64,000 nt of DNA, taken from NCBI GenBank assembly GCA_023392595.1, contig JAEVYU010000063.1, positions 47,406-111,405 on the forward strand, in the 5' to 3' direction. The position numbers and the translations under genes are program-made. Below are positions 8,714-17,086 of the stretch, piece by piece. Origin of the DNA: Bacillota bacterium (GTDB lineage: Bacteria > Bacillota > UBA4882 > UBA8346). A model generated the notes under the pieces. The model did not search any database and had not been told where the DNA came from. It saw only the letters and a program-made list of their open reading frames with translations. Within the stretch, counting starts at the first letter, position 1. Every line of letters begins with the position of its first letter.

Positions 8714-11700
8714 TTACGGTTCTACCGTTATGCCGCCCCCTGAACTGATACTAGAGACTTCGGGAGCATACATGCATTCCGCCTTAATCTGGGGCAATGT
8801 AAAAGTGCCGCAAGTTACGACCCGTAAGGCATAATAAAAGGTCTGGATACCGGCATCCTCGAAATCGGCAAATAAAATGAGACGATCATCCCGGATATCC
8901 ATATAGGCCGGGCTAAATGTATCCTTATCTATCCAGTTGATTTTGGCGCCTGAAGCCAGACGGGGGTTTTCTATTTCCAGACCTGCCGGAAGCGGGTCTA
9001 CAATCGCCACATTATTGGTATCGCTCTCGGTGGTTTTTAAGGAGATTTTGGCGATGATTAAATCCCCTTGTTTTAAATGTTTTAAATCGGCCTTTCCGCC
9101 GTAATGATCAAAAAATTCCCGTTTGACTGTAATTCCGTTACTGGTATCCGGTACGGGGATGACCGAAACACCGCTGGATTCGGCATAGTAATAACAGGCT
9201 CCGGTTCCGCTGATTTTGACACTGATTTTACCCTTAGCCAGGTTGGAGCCGGAGATTCTTTTTAATGATTGACTGTCGAAAGAATCGATTTTCTGGCCGT
9301 TGAGGTATACATCGCCAAGATAATGCGGATTATCATTGTTTTTCAAAATTTTTCCCAGCGCCATAAAAGCGATGGCGTTTTCTTGGGTTGTACCCCAAGA
9401 GTTAACCTCTGTCCCTCTTAAAAGGCCGTCGATTAATCGGGGTATCGCCGGATTGTGGGGATCGATATCAGCCATCAGAGCTAGAATAATTGCGGTATTG
9501 CGTACCGGAGAGTTCAAATTACCGCTTTTTTCGCGTTTGAAGTTAGAAAAAGAAATCGTAGTCGGAATTAATTCAAAGGCGGTTTTTTTATCGCCGCTGT
9601 AATAATAGGCTGCTCCTAGCATAACCCGTGAATCGGCCGGGAGATCCCCAGCCCTTTGGTTTTTAATATAAGCCATACTGCTCGATTGTGGTTTGTCAGC
9701 CAGACTTAGTACATATAAGGCATAAACCCGTTTTTGAAGATCCCATGATTTATCGGAACGTTTTTTGGCCAGTTGCCATAAAAAATTAAGCATCTGATTA
9801 TAGGTCCGGTCGGAAACGATATGACCCGATTTTCTGGCCTCAACCAGGAAATGAGCTGCATAAATTGAACCCCATTCATAACTCCCATCTGTTCCGGGCC
9901 AAAAACAAAAGCTGCCATCACGAAGTTGCATGGATTGAATTTTTTCGATTCCTTCAACTAAAAACTGATTCCCTTGGTTACCTGCCAAAAGTTTGGGTTC
10001 TGCGGAACGGGCCAGATTTTCGAAATATAAAAGCGGAAAAAGCCTTGAAGTGGTTTGTTCCAAACATCCGTAGGGGTATTCCAACAAATACTTTAGGCTC
10101 CCGGTAAAGCGGATTGCCGGTAATGAGCTGAAGCTAAGATTGTATTGACCTGTTCCCGATAACCACTGACTTTCTAAATCTAAGTTTAATGGTTTATTGG
10201 CAGTCAAAGAGCCGCCGTAGATTTTGGATGTCACTGCCTGTGCCGGTCGAATCGCAAAATCGGTAGATTCGGATACTTGGGCGTCATTGCCTTTGGCTTT
10301 TAGAGAAAAATGGCAAGGTCCGGTGGCGTTTTGGGCGATGACGGCGAAATGAACAGTCTTTTCTTGTTTATCAGGAATGGCGCAGGTTTTTTGATCATAA
10401 CCATCGATTTTTACAGGCCCGTCGGAATCCAACTTAACTTCAAAAACACCATTCCGGCCGGTGCCGTTGAATAGGGTAACCGGGATTACCGCCCGGTCAC
10501 CGGGGGCCAAGAAGCGCGGATAAGTTGAAGTAATTACAATCGGATCACGGACCAATACTTTTTTTGTACCCGAACCGTAATTGGAACCGGTGGCAGCAAC
10601 CGCCATTAAGCGCAGGGTGCCGTTAAATTGCGGAATGGATAGCTTAACGCTGCCTTTGCCGGAATTATCCAATTGAATGAGGCCTGACCAGAGAGCAACC
10701 GGAGTGATTCTCCGGATGGAAACCGGATTTAGATTCCGCCGGCGGACCCCTTCAAGGTTTTCATCTCCGGAGGGAGTATTGGAAGAAGCAACCCCATCCA
10801 ATTCGGGCAAGAGCATGCCGTAAAGGTCGTATGTTTCCAAGCTGAGAGAACGTTTCCCATAGAAAAATCCCATGGGATCAGGAGTTTCAAAATCCGTTAG
10901 CTGGCAAATCCCTTCGTCGACCGCTGCCAAAGTTAGGAATGTCGGACCGCTTTGCCCTGGCGCCGCCACTTGTACTTCCAGGTCGCGGTTAGGGCGGATT
11001 TCATTAGGCGCCGTGATAGCGACATTGATGCGGTTGGAACTATTATCGACCATTAAGGGAATTGTTCCAAATGCTCTTGTAGGAGCCCGCTTTTCGAGTT
11101 TTTTGGCGGTGCGTATTAGATGAACTGACACATAGACATTGGGTTGATATTCGGCCTTAATGGGGATAGCGATCATTCCGGTATTTTCTTTTAAGTCAAG
11201 AACTTTTGTATCATACACCTTTTCCCGCTCCACGGTCACTAAAACCCGGCCTGAAAAAGGTGCTTTAATTTGAATGTTTGCGGTTTCGCCCGGTTTGAAT
11301 AAATTTTTCTCCAGGCCAAGCTGGACACGATCGGGATGATCCATAGCCCAAGGGGCATAGCCCCAACCCGAAACATAAAACTCACAAACACTGCGGGCGC
11401 AGTTGCCGGAACCGCTGAAAACGATTTTATAATAACCGTAATTGGAGGCTTTATAGATATAATTTCCTTCGCCGGTGGTTAATGGAATGGTTTGTCTGGC
11501 AACCCGCGTTTCTTGGCGTTCGGAATGATACGTGTAATTCCCATGGCTATCGCGACGGTAAATAGAGTTCCAGGTCACCGAATAAACCTCGGCTTGGATC
11601 GAAGAATTGGGAAGGGCGTTTCCGTTTGGCGCCACTGTCGCCAATTGAATCGGATAGGCATCCCCGAGTTTAACATAGGAATTGCCGTTGGTTTTAAGTC

Positions 11701-14107
11701 CGATATAGGCATCGTAAGGATGATATTCAACTGCCTTATAATTACTCACCGAACGGCCGCCATCCTCAGTCACGGTCGCCTGAAAGATCGCCCGGATGAA
11801 TCCCGGCGGGGTTAAATTATTCGGAAAATTGTAGCTGAAATTCATTTGACCATTGGCATTTAGTTCTCCTTGTCCCACCGGTTGCTCAAATACCTTAAAC
11901 TCACGACCGGAGTCGCCGAACTGGTAGGAACGGAAACTGGCAGGGCTAAAGGGTACGGCCTCCATGCGAAGGCTAAGATTTACTTTGCGTCCGGCAGCGG
12001 GGGGGCCAAAGAGATTCATGCCCTTGATATCAATATTGGCAGTATCTCCCGATAAATAGCGATTTTTATCCGGAATTGTCTCCACTTTGATTCGATCGGG
12101 CATGAAATCTTCCACATTGAAACCGGTATGGCCTATCAATTCACCGCCTGCTTTTAGAAATGCGGTGTATTTACCGGTCCGGGCATAATCGGGAATATTA
12201 ACCTGAAACAGACAGTAACCGCTGTCTTTGGTATTGCCGGTATATTCGCGGAAAACCGCTCCATCGGGAGCTATGATTTGTAGAATGACCGGGAATTCCG
12301 GCGGTATGCGGTTGCCCGCCCCTCGAGCAATGGCGGCCAAATGAGCGGTTTCGCCGGGCCGAAATACGCCCCGGTCGGTATAAAGAAAGGCTTCGTATCC
12401 GTCTGTCAATGAGGGGCGTCCTTCTACTGAAAAATCGGTTTTATCGATCAGGCCGTCATCTAAACGCAGGAAGGACAAGTCATCCCCTTGCTCGGCAATA
12501 ATCAGGTAAGAACGAAAATCCTTCAATTGTTGCCGCAAACCGCTTAAAAGGAGCCTGCCTTGATTGTCCGTTACACCGCCTGCGATTTCCTGGTTGTTAT
12601 AGCTAATCAAACTGACTTTGACTCCGGCTTTTGGTGTCAAATCATCGAGAGAATTAATCCAGACCACCAAATCGTCTTGACCTATTTTGGTCAGAATGCC
12701 CAGGTCGGTTACAATGGCAATTTTAGCCGCGCTACGCCAGCGGTTTTCAGGATCATAGGCTGTAACCTGAAAAACCCCTTTTCTTTTATCATTAAGGTAT
12801 TGTCCTAAATTAATAGGAGTGGTTGAAACCACGTTTGCCTCGCCGGAAACAGTGAGGGACTGGGTTTTGATATGGCGGCCGAAACGTTCCAACTCTTCGG
12901 AGTAGCAGTATCCTTCGTCGTTGAGACTGCCTAGAAAGGAGACAAGATTATTGGGAAATATTTTGGCGATTTCCACATCGATCTTTGAAATATTCACCGA
13001 TTCCAGGCCTAGATTCATATTGCCCCGGTTGGAGAGATAACGCCCGGGTGAATTGAAACTAATGCTCGGCTCCAGATCGGGTAAAGTCACATCATCTTCA
13101 AATGGATTGGTCAAGGGGTTCCCGTTTAGCGAGGGTAAACCTTTAGCTATGGTTACCCGGTATGTTTGACCGGATTGCAGCTTTTCGCCGGATAAGGAAA
13201 TGGTTTCGCCGTTGACGGAAATTTGAAATTTTGTTCGGGGCTTAATGGTGATAAAATTATCGACTGTATCGGGGTCAACCGGTTCAGAGCAACGAATATT
13301 GATGGAATTGATCCCGTCTTCCGATTCCACATTGATATCATTGATGGACAAGGCGCGTTTTTCTTGAAAATCGGCGTTTTTGACGAAACGATCCTTTAAG
13401 CCAATGGTAGCCCCTATGCAAAGGAAGCCTTGCGGAAGGGTAAGCTCAATTTGGCGCGCGCTTTGGCTGCGGGTCAACAATTCACTGGTGATAAAAGCAT
13501 CCCGGCCGCTGTTTTCCAGATTAACGCTGAATTTGATGGGCTGTTTTTTATCGCTAAACTTTAAACTTAAATTGCGTTGAAGATTATCTGCCTGTATAGG
13601 GTAATTAAAGCTGATCCGGGCCTGAAACAGGATGCCCCGTTTTCGTTCAGGGTTATAGACAAAACTTAGATTGGAATCCGTTATCCGAAAGCGCTCAGTG
13701 GTAAACTTAAATTTCAAATCACCCGCCAGGTTCTTTTTCAGTTCTTCCAAGAAATCGGATTTAAATTCGACAGTATATGCGGTCGAAGGCTGTAAAGCGA
13801 CCTCGGGTAGAAATCGCAACCTCCTGGGGGAGTCCCAGCGAATCTTGCCGGGTACTGCGGGACGAAACCTGATGCGGTTATTGACCATTACTTTACCAAT
13901 GCGGTTTTTGGGGACAACATCCGCAGAAAAAGTAAAGATAAAATTAGATTTGGGAGCAACTTCGCCGCTGGGTTGTATTTTTGTAATCCGTACCGTATTG
14001 TTAGCGTATCCGGTTATTGTCAATAATGATAAAAATATCGGTAAAAAGAAAGAAAACAGTAAAATAATCGCCCGATTATGCTTGTGAAAGGCTCGATTTG
14101 TAGTCAT
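8714..14107 (-). CDS. Alpha-2-macroglobulin family protein with thioester motif
   Basis: A 1797-residue secreted protein. The signal peptide occupies about residues 1-35; no lipobox cysteine is visible, unlike lipid-anchored E. coli YfhM. A Big_5-like beta domain (about 38-150) is followed by macroglobulin MG domains, a bait-like region, and the thioester domain with YPYGCLEQTTSRLFP (Cys1348 to Gln1351). It ends with an all-alpha ring and a receptor-binding-like beta domain. Known bacterial family members trap attacking proteases by covalent capture through the Cys-Gln thioester. Pairing with PBP1C downstream supports the model of shielding, then repairing, the wall after outer-membrane damage. 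The start ATG has GGAG upstream. Confidence 0.92.
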   Translation of the reverse strand: MTTNRAFHKHNRAIILLFSFFLPIFLSLLTITGYANNTVRITKIQPSGEVAPKSNFIFTFSADVVPKNRIGKVMVNNRIRFRPAVPGKIRWDSPRRLRFLPEVALQPSTAYTVEFKSDFLEELKKNLAGDLKFKFTTERFRITDSNLSFVYNPERKRGILFQARISFNYPIQADNLQRNLSLKFSDKKQPIKFSVNLENSGRDAFITSELLTRSQSARQIELTLPQGFLCIGATIGLKDRFVKNADFQEKRALSINDINVESEDGINSINIRCSEPVDPDTVDNFITIKPRTKFQISVNGETISLSGEKLQSGQTYRVTIAKGLPSLNGNPLTNPFEDDVTLPDLEPSISFNSPGRYLSNRGNMNLGLESVNISKIDVEIAKIFPNNLVSFLGSLNDEGYCYSEELERFGRHIKTQSLTVSGEANVVSTTPINLGQYLNDKRKGVFQVTAYDPENRWRSAAKIAIVTDLGILTKIGQDDLVVWINSLDDLTPKAGVKVSLISYNNQEIAGGVTDNQGRLLLSGLRQQLKDFRSYLIIAEQGDDLSFLRLDDGLIDKTDFSVEGRPSLTDGYEAFLYTDRGVFRPGETAHLAAIARGAGNRIPPEFPVILQIIAPDGAVFREYTGNTKDSGYCLFQVNIPDYARTGKYTAFLKAGGELIGHTGFNVEDFMPDRIKVETIPDKNRYLSGDTANIDIKGMNLFGPPAAGRKVNLSLRMEAVPFSPASFRSYQFGDSGREFKVFEQPVGQGELNANGQMNFSYNFPNNLTPPGFIRAIFQATVTEDGGRSVSNYKAVEYHPYDAYIGLKTNGNSYVKLGDAYPIQLATVAPNGNALPNSSIQAEVYSVTWNSIYRRDSHGNYTYHSERQETRVARQTIPLTTGEGNYIYKASNYGYYKIVFSGSGNCARSVCEFYVSGWGYAPWAMDHPDRVQLGLEKNLFKPGETANIQIKAPFSGRVLVTVEREKVYDTKVLDLKENTGMIAIPIKAEYQPNVYVSVHLIRTAKKLEKRAPTRAFGTIPLMVDNSSNRINVAITAPNEIRPNRDLEVQVAAPGQSGPTFLTLAAVDEGICQLTDFETPDPMGFFYGKRSLSLETYDLYGMLLPELDGVASSNTPSGDENLEGVRRRNLNPVSIRRITPVALWSGLIQLDNSGKGSVKLSIPQFNGTLRLMAVAATGSNYGSGTKKVLVRDPIVITSTYPRFLAPGDRAVIPVTLFNGTGRNGVFEVKLDSDGPVKIDGYDQKTCAIPDKQEKTVHFAVIAQNATGPCHFSLKAKGNDAQVSESTDFAIRPAQAVTSKIYGGSLTANKPLNLDLESQWLSGTGQYNLSFSSLPAIRFTGSLKYLLEYPYGCLEQTTSRLFPLLYFENLARSAEPKLLAGNQGNQFLVEGIEKIQSMQLRDGSFCFWPGTDGSYEWGSIYAAHFLVEARKSGHIVSDRTYNQMLNFLWQLAKKRSDKSWDLQKRVYALYVLSLADKPQSSSMAYIKNQRAGDLPADSRVMLGAAYYYSGDKKTAFELIPTTISFSNFKREKSGNLNSPVRNTAIILALMADIDPHNPAIPRLIDGLLRGTEVNSWGTTQENAIAFMALGKILKNNDNPHYLGDVYLNGQKIDSFDSQSLKRISGSNLAKGKISVKISGTGACYYYAESSGVSVIPVPDTSNGITVKREFFDHYGGKADLKHLKQGDLIIAKISLKTTESDTNNVAIVDPLPAGLEIENPRLASGAKINWIDKDTFSPAYMDIRDDRLILFADFEDAGIQTFYYALRVVTCGTFTLPQIKAECMYAPEVSSISSGGGITVEP

Positions 14108-14277
14108 TTGGACTCCAACCCTTCTTCGAATTTTCCGAATTTCTGATATTACATTCGTTCTTGATTATCGTTTTCCCTCTATACAAAACTTGTGGGGAAT
14201 TATGAATTTTTGTGACAATGCCGGAATGGGATAGAATGTGGTTTGAAGAGAAGGGGGTGGTTCAGTGCTGCGGAAAT

Positions 14278-14304
14278 AAAAAAAGACGGGTTTAAAATAA
14301 CCCG
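14278..14304 (-). terminator. Intrinsic terminator of dapL
   Basis: On the minus strand CGGGTT, a six-base loop and AACCCG form a hairpin followed by a run of seven T residues, about 80 bases after the dapL stop. The rest of the 277-base gap holds the alpha-2-macroglobulin leader. Confidence 0.75.
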
Positions 14305-14384
14305 CCGGCTTAAAAAATTGAAGATGAAAAGTAACGACGATAGGGTGCGATTAGGTTTCGGATGGAATCATCACCCTGGATGGA

Positions 14385-15617
14385 TTAAAATTTTAACCGG
14401 TTGATTCTTTCCATTGCTTTTTCGGTGTTTTCCCGGCTTCCAAAGGAGGTCAGGCGGAAATATCCCTCTCCGCTAGGCCCGAATCCCGCTCCCGGAGTCC
14501 CCACGACCTGGATTTGATTTAATAATAAGTCGAAAAATTCCCATGAATTTAAGGTGTCCGGAGTTTTTAACCAAATATAGGGGGCATTGATGCCTCCATA
14601 GACTGTAAAACCTATTTTTTGCAACCCTTCCCGGATAATCCGGGCATTGGTCATGTAATATTGAATGGTTTCTTGAATTTGTTTCTGTCCCTCCGGAGTA
14701 TATACAGCCCCGGCAGCCGCCTGAACCGGATAAGAGACGCCATTGAACTTGGTGGTTTGTCTCCGTAACCAGAAACGGTTTAAGGCGTGGGGCTTGCCTT
14801 CGGAATCGTAAGCCATGACGGATTTGGGCACAACCGTAAAGGCGCACCGGGTGCCGGTAAAACCCGCGGTTTTCGAAAAACTGCGGAATTCAACGGCCAC
14901 ATCTTTGGCCCCTTCAATTTCGTAAATACTGTGAGGGATATCCGGTTCTTGAATATATGCTTCATATGCGGCGTCGTAGAGGATAATGGCTTTATTTTTG
15001 CGGGCATACTCAACCCAGGGTTTGAGTTCTTCCTTGGTCAGGGTCATTCCCGTGGGATTGTTGGGAAAACAAAGATAAATCAAATCAACCTTTTCCTTGG
15101 GCAAATCCGGCTTTAAACCATTGGCGGAGGTGCAAGGGAGATAAACAATTTTCTCATAGCGGCCGTCTTTGTTTAACTTGCCGGCCCGGCCAGCCATAAC
15201 GTTGCTGTCGACATAGACCGGGTAAACCGGATCGGTTACCGCTATGATATTATCAAGGCCGAATAATTCCTGGATATTGCCGGTATCGCATTTAGCGCCG
15301 TCGCTGATGAAAATTTCGTCTTCACTTAACTCGATACCCCGAGGACGGTAATCTTTTTCAATAATTTTTTGACTTAAGAATGCATAGCCCTGTTCCGGAC
15401 CATAGCCCCGGAAAGTGCTTGCCTGTCCCATCTCGGCTACGGCTTTTTGAAATCCGTCAACCACGACTGGAACAAGCGGCCGGGTCACATCGCCGATCCC
15501 AAGCCTGATAATATCCGCCTCAGGATGCTCATCCTTGTATTTGTTGATCCGGCGGGCTATTTCCGAAAAAAGATAGCTGCCGGGCAATTGTAAGTAGTTT
15601 TCATTGATTCTGGCCAT
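14385..15617 (-). CDS. dapL: LL-diaminopimelate aminotransferase
   Basis: A 410-residue fold-type I PLP enzyme with the length and motifs of DapL. The PLP lysine is K249 in SFSKTAGFTGTRC. FPNNPTG (184-190), ILYDAAYEAYI and the N-terminal IRLGIGDVTRPL are typical of the family. DapL converts tetrahydrodipicolinate with glutamate to LL-diaminopimelate in one step, feeding lysine and the diaminopimelate crosslinks of peptidoglycan. AAGGGATG precedes the ATG, and the gene has its own terminator. No other lysine genes are adjacent. Confidence 0.95.
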   Translation of the reverse strand: MARINENYLQLPGSYLFSEIARRINKYKDEHPEADIIRLGIGDVTRPLVPVVVDGFQKAVAEMGQASTFRGYGPEQGYAFLSQKIIEKDYRPRGIELSEDEIFISDGAKCDTGNIQELFGLDNIIAVTDPVYPVYVDSNVMAGRAGKLNKDGRYEKIVYLPCTSANGLKPDLPKEKVDLIYLCFPNNPTGMTLTKEELKPWVEYARKNKAIILYDAAYEAYIQEPDIPHSIYEIEGAKDVAVEFRSFSKTAGFTGTRCAFTVVPKSVMAYDSEGKPHALNRFWLRRQTTKFNGVSYPVQAAAGAVYTPEGQKQIQETIQYYMTNARIIREGLQKIGFTVYGGINAPYIWLKTPDTLNSWEFFDLLLNQIQVVGTPGAGFGPSGEGYFRLTSFGSRENTEKAMERINRLKF

Positions 15618-15727
15618 TCCAAATCATCCCTTCATCGTTTTCAATATTTTGGGCTAAAAATTCGTGATTGAAACGGTTAAACCCTCCTCTAAAAAAAAAT
15701 TGCCGTTGTATATTTCATATTTTTTAC

Positions 15728-15851
15728 CCCTCATCACCCTCATGCCTTTCACAAAGATTGCGAGTGAATTTGAAGATTTAGGCTGCTGGAGTCCAAATTA
15801 TTCAATCCATGATGAACCCGGAGAAACCGGCTTGGATGAGGGTGATGAGGG
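15728..15851. repeat. 16-bp inverted repeat around a 92-bp loop
   Basis: CCCTCATCACCCTCAT (15728-15743) is exactly complementary to ATGAGGGTGATGAGGG (15836-15851). A 66-codon frame covering it has no recognisable content and is not called. It may be a small non-autonomous element or a folded RNA. Confidence 0.45.
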
Positions 15852-15880
15852 CCATGAGGGTTGAAATGAAAAAGGCGGTT

Positions 15881-16447
15881 CTATATATCTGGCGGGTTTA
15901 ATTTTTTGGACTTTCCAGACTTCATTTTGAAAATGACTTCCTGAACGAAAGAAATGTTTTTTGGAGGGAGATCATCCAAGGGAGAAACGGAAAAAAGGAT
16001 TGGAGAAATGAGATCTCCAAAGGGAGAAACGGAAAAAAGGATTGGAGAAATGAGATCTCCAAAGGGAGAAACGGAAAAAAGGATTGGAGAAATGAAATCA
16101 TAAATCGTTTGTTTCCAAACGCCTCGCCCAAGGGTGGCCCCACGGTTTAGAACCTGACGGAGATTGGGTTTAGGGGTGATGTGGGGCAGAGGGGGTGTTG
16201 TGTTGTAGAAAGATATGTATATTTCTTTGTAATCATTGTTTCCGGATTTTTCAATATCATCAGGAATAATATTTTGGGGGACATGGATTTGCGGGGGCGC
16301 TAATAGCCCGAAATCGGTGATATTACCCGGTTCAACACGGCCATATCGGGAAACTTCGCTAGTGAATTCAAAAAGAAAGGCAATTAGGGTTGATTTGTAA
16401 TAAAGTTTGATAGCGGTTTCCCCGTGAATTGAGGGTGAAGTTATTGC
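15881..16447 (-). pseudogene. 5'-truncated gene fragment carrying a 42-bp tandem repeat
   Basis: One minus-strand frame is open for 188 codons, from an upstream TAA at 16448-16450 to a TAG at 15881-15883, but offers no ATG, GTG or TTG for most of its length. The translation looks like real protein (for example ITDFGLLAPPQIHVPQNIIP and LYYKSTLIAFLFEFTSEVS) and is not recognised. Its C-terminal part contains the repeat peptide ISPILFSVSPFGDL, encoded by 42-bp units kept in frame. The open frame ends about 12 bases from the left copy of the inverted repeat at 16462, consistent with that element having cut off the 5' end. It could still be a gene with an unusual start. Confidence 0.4.
15969..16094. 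repeat. Three 42-bp tandem repeats
   Basis: Units at 15969-16010, 16011-16052 and 16053-16094. Units 2 and 3 are identical; unit 1 differs only in its first ten bases. The core is GGAGAAACGGAAAAAAGGAT plus TGGAGAAATG. A related string, CGAAAAAAATGATTGGAGAA, follows the second multi-hairpin element near 25164, so the motif is dispersed. The unit is a multiple of three and is read in frame by the truncated minus-strand gene. Confidence 0.9.
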
Positions 16448-16461
16448 TTAATAAAGAATAA

Positions 16462-16695
16462 ATGAATGTCGATTATGATTGTCCACGGATTTCACCGGCT
16501 GAGTGACTTTTGGAGCGGCCCAAAAGTCACCAAAAGGCCGCCGAAACCTACGGATTTCGGACTTCCCTTTATTCCTCCAGGGTTTTTGAATGCCGCCGCC
16601 ATCCATGGCAATCTGCTTGGCAATTATATGAGGCTCCCGATGGCGACCGCCGTTTTTCATCCTGAAAAGAGGCGGCGCTTTTCGGTGTCCTGCCT
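16462..16695 (+). repeat. Island-bracketing repeat, left copy
   Basis: About 230 bp that recur in inverted orientation at 22377-22690. The best block, TTGTCCACGGATTTCACCGG plus CTGAG (16479-16503), is identical in both copies. Further matching blocks are GGAGCGGCC, CCTACGG..TTC, CTTCCCTTTATTC (CCTCCCTTTATTC in the other copy), GGCAATTATAT(G/A)AGGC and TTTTCATCC. The copies have diverged between these blocks. No transposase is encoded. Confidence 0.8.
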
Positions 16696-16901
16696 CAAAT
16701 TGCAGGGAGGGGCATTCAGGTCTAAACTGAAATAATACTCAAAAAGTAGTTTCTTTTCATTTGGTGTTACGGTATATTTTTGCAGGACACCATCGGAATT
16801 AAGCGAATATTTGTTATTATAGCAAAAATATACATTGGAGTATTATTTATTATAACACTTAGTTAGCCTCAGTTAATGTCTTTATCATTGGTGGTGACTA
16901 A
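16696..16901. other. AT-rich leader with an 11-bp inverted repeat
   Basis: This is the spacer between the left island repeat and the restriction remnant. TATATTTTTGC (16773-16783) and GCAAAAATATA (16822-16832) are exact reverse complements 38 bases apart and could be an operator or an element end. No confident promoter was identified. Confidence 0.4.
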
Positions 16902-17085
16902 ATGGTAAGCAAAAAAGAATTATCAGAACGTGATATTTGCACTCAATTTATTTTTACCTGCATTGATAAAAGCCGGTTGGGCTGTTGAAAAGCAAATTCG
17001 CGAGGAAGTGTTTTTTACACAAAAGAAACAAGCAGAAGAGTTATTATATGTAATGTTAAGAGAAGTTTTTGAAGAGGCGATGTAA
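16902..17085 (+). pseudogene. Frameshifted remnant of type I restriction subunit HsdR
   Basis: The ATG at 16902 opens MVSKKELSERDICTQFI, the typical start of EcoEI/type I HsdR proteins. A frameshift near 16955 moves the match to the next frame, LPALIKAGWAVEKQIREEVF, again the HsdR N-terminus. The homology then stops. The last 20 codons (KQAEELLYVMLREVFEEAM) resemble the C-terminus of another restriction subunit, possibly HsdS, suggesting an internal deletion. The TAA at 17083-17085 lies one base before the GTG start of the RloC-like gene. RloC and PrrC nucleases are known to travel with type I restriction systems, so this debris fits its neighbour. Confidence 0.7.
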
Positions 17086-17086
17086 C

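Noticed and set aside
15664..15864. 66-codon plus-strand frame after dapL
   Set aside because: It lies over an inverted repeat, has no ribosome site or recognisable protein features, and is best read as non-coding.
15969..16094. Possible CRISPR array
   Set aside because: The units are contiguous 42-bp tandem repeats without unique spacers and no cas genes are present.
17069..17086. TTG at 17069 as start of the RloC-like protein
   Set aside because: Homology begins at GTG 17087, which has GAAGAGG upstream; the extra residues are unconserved.
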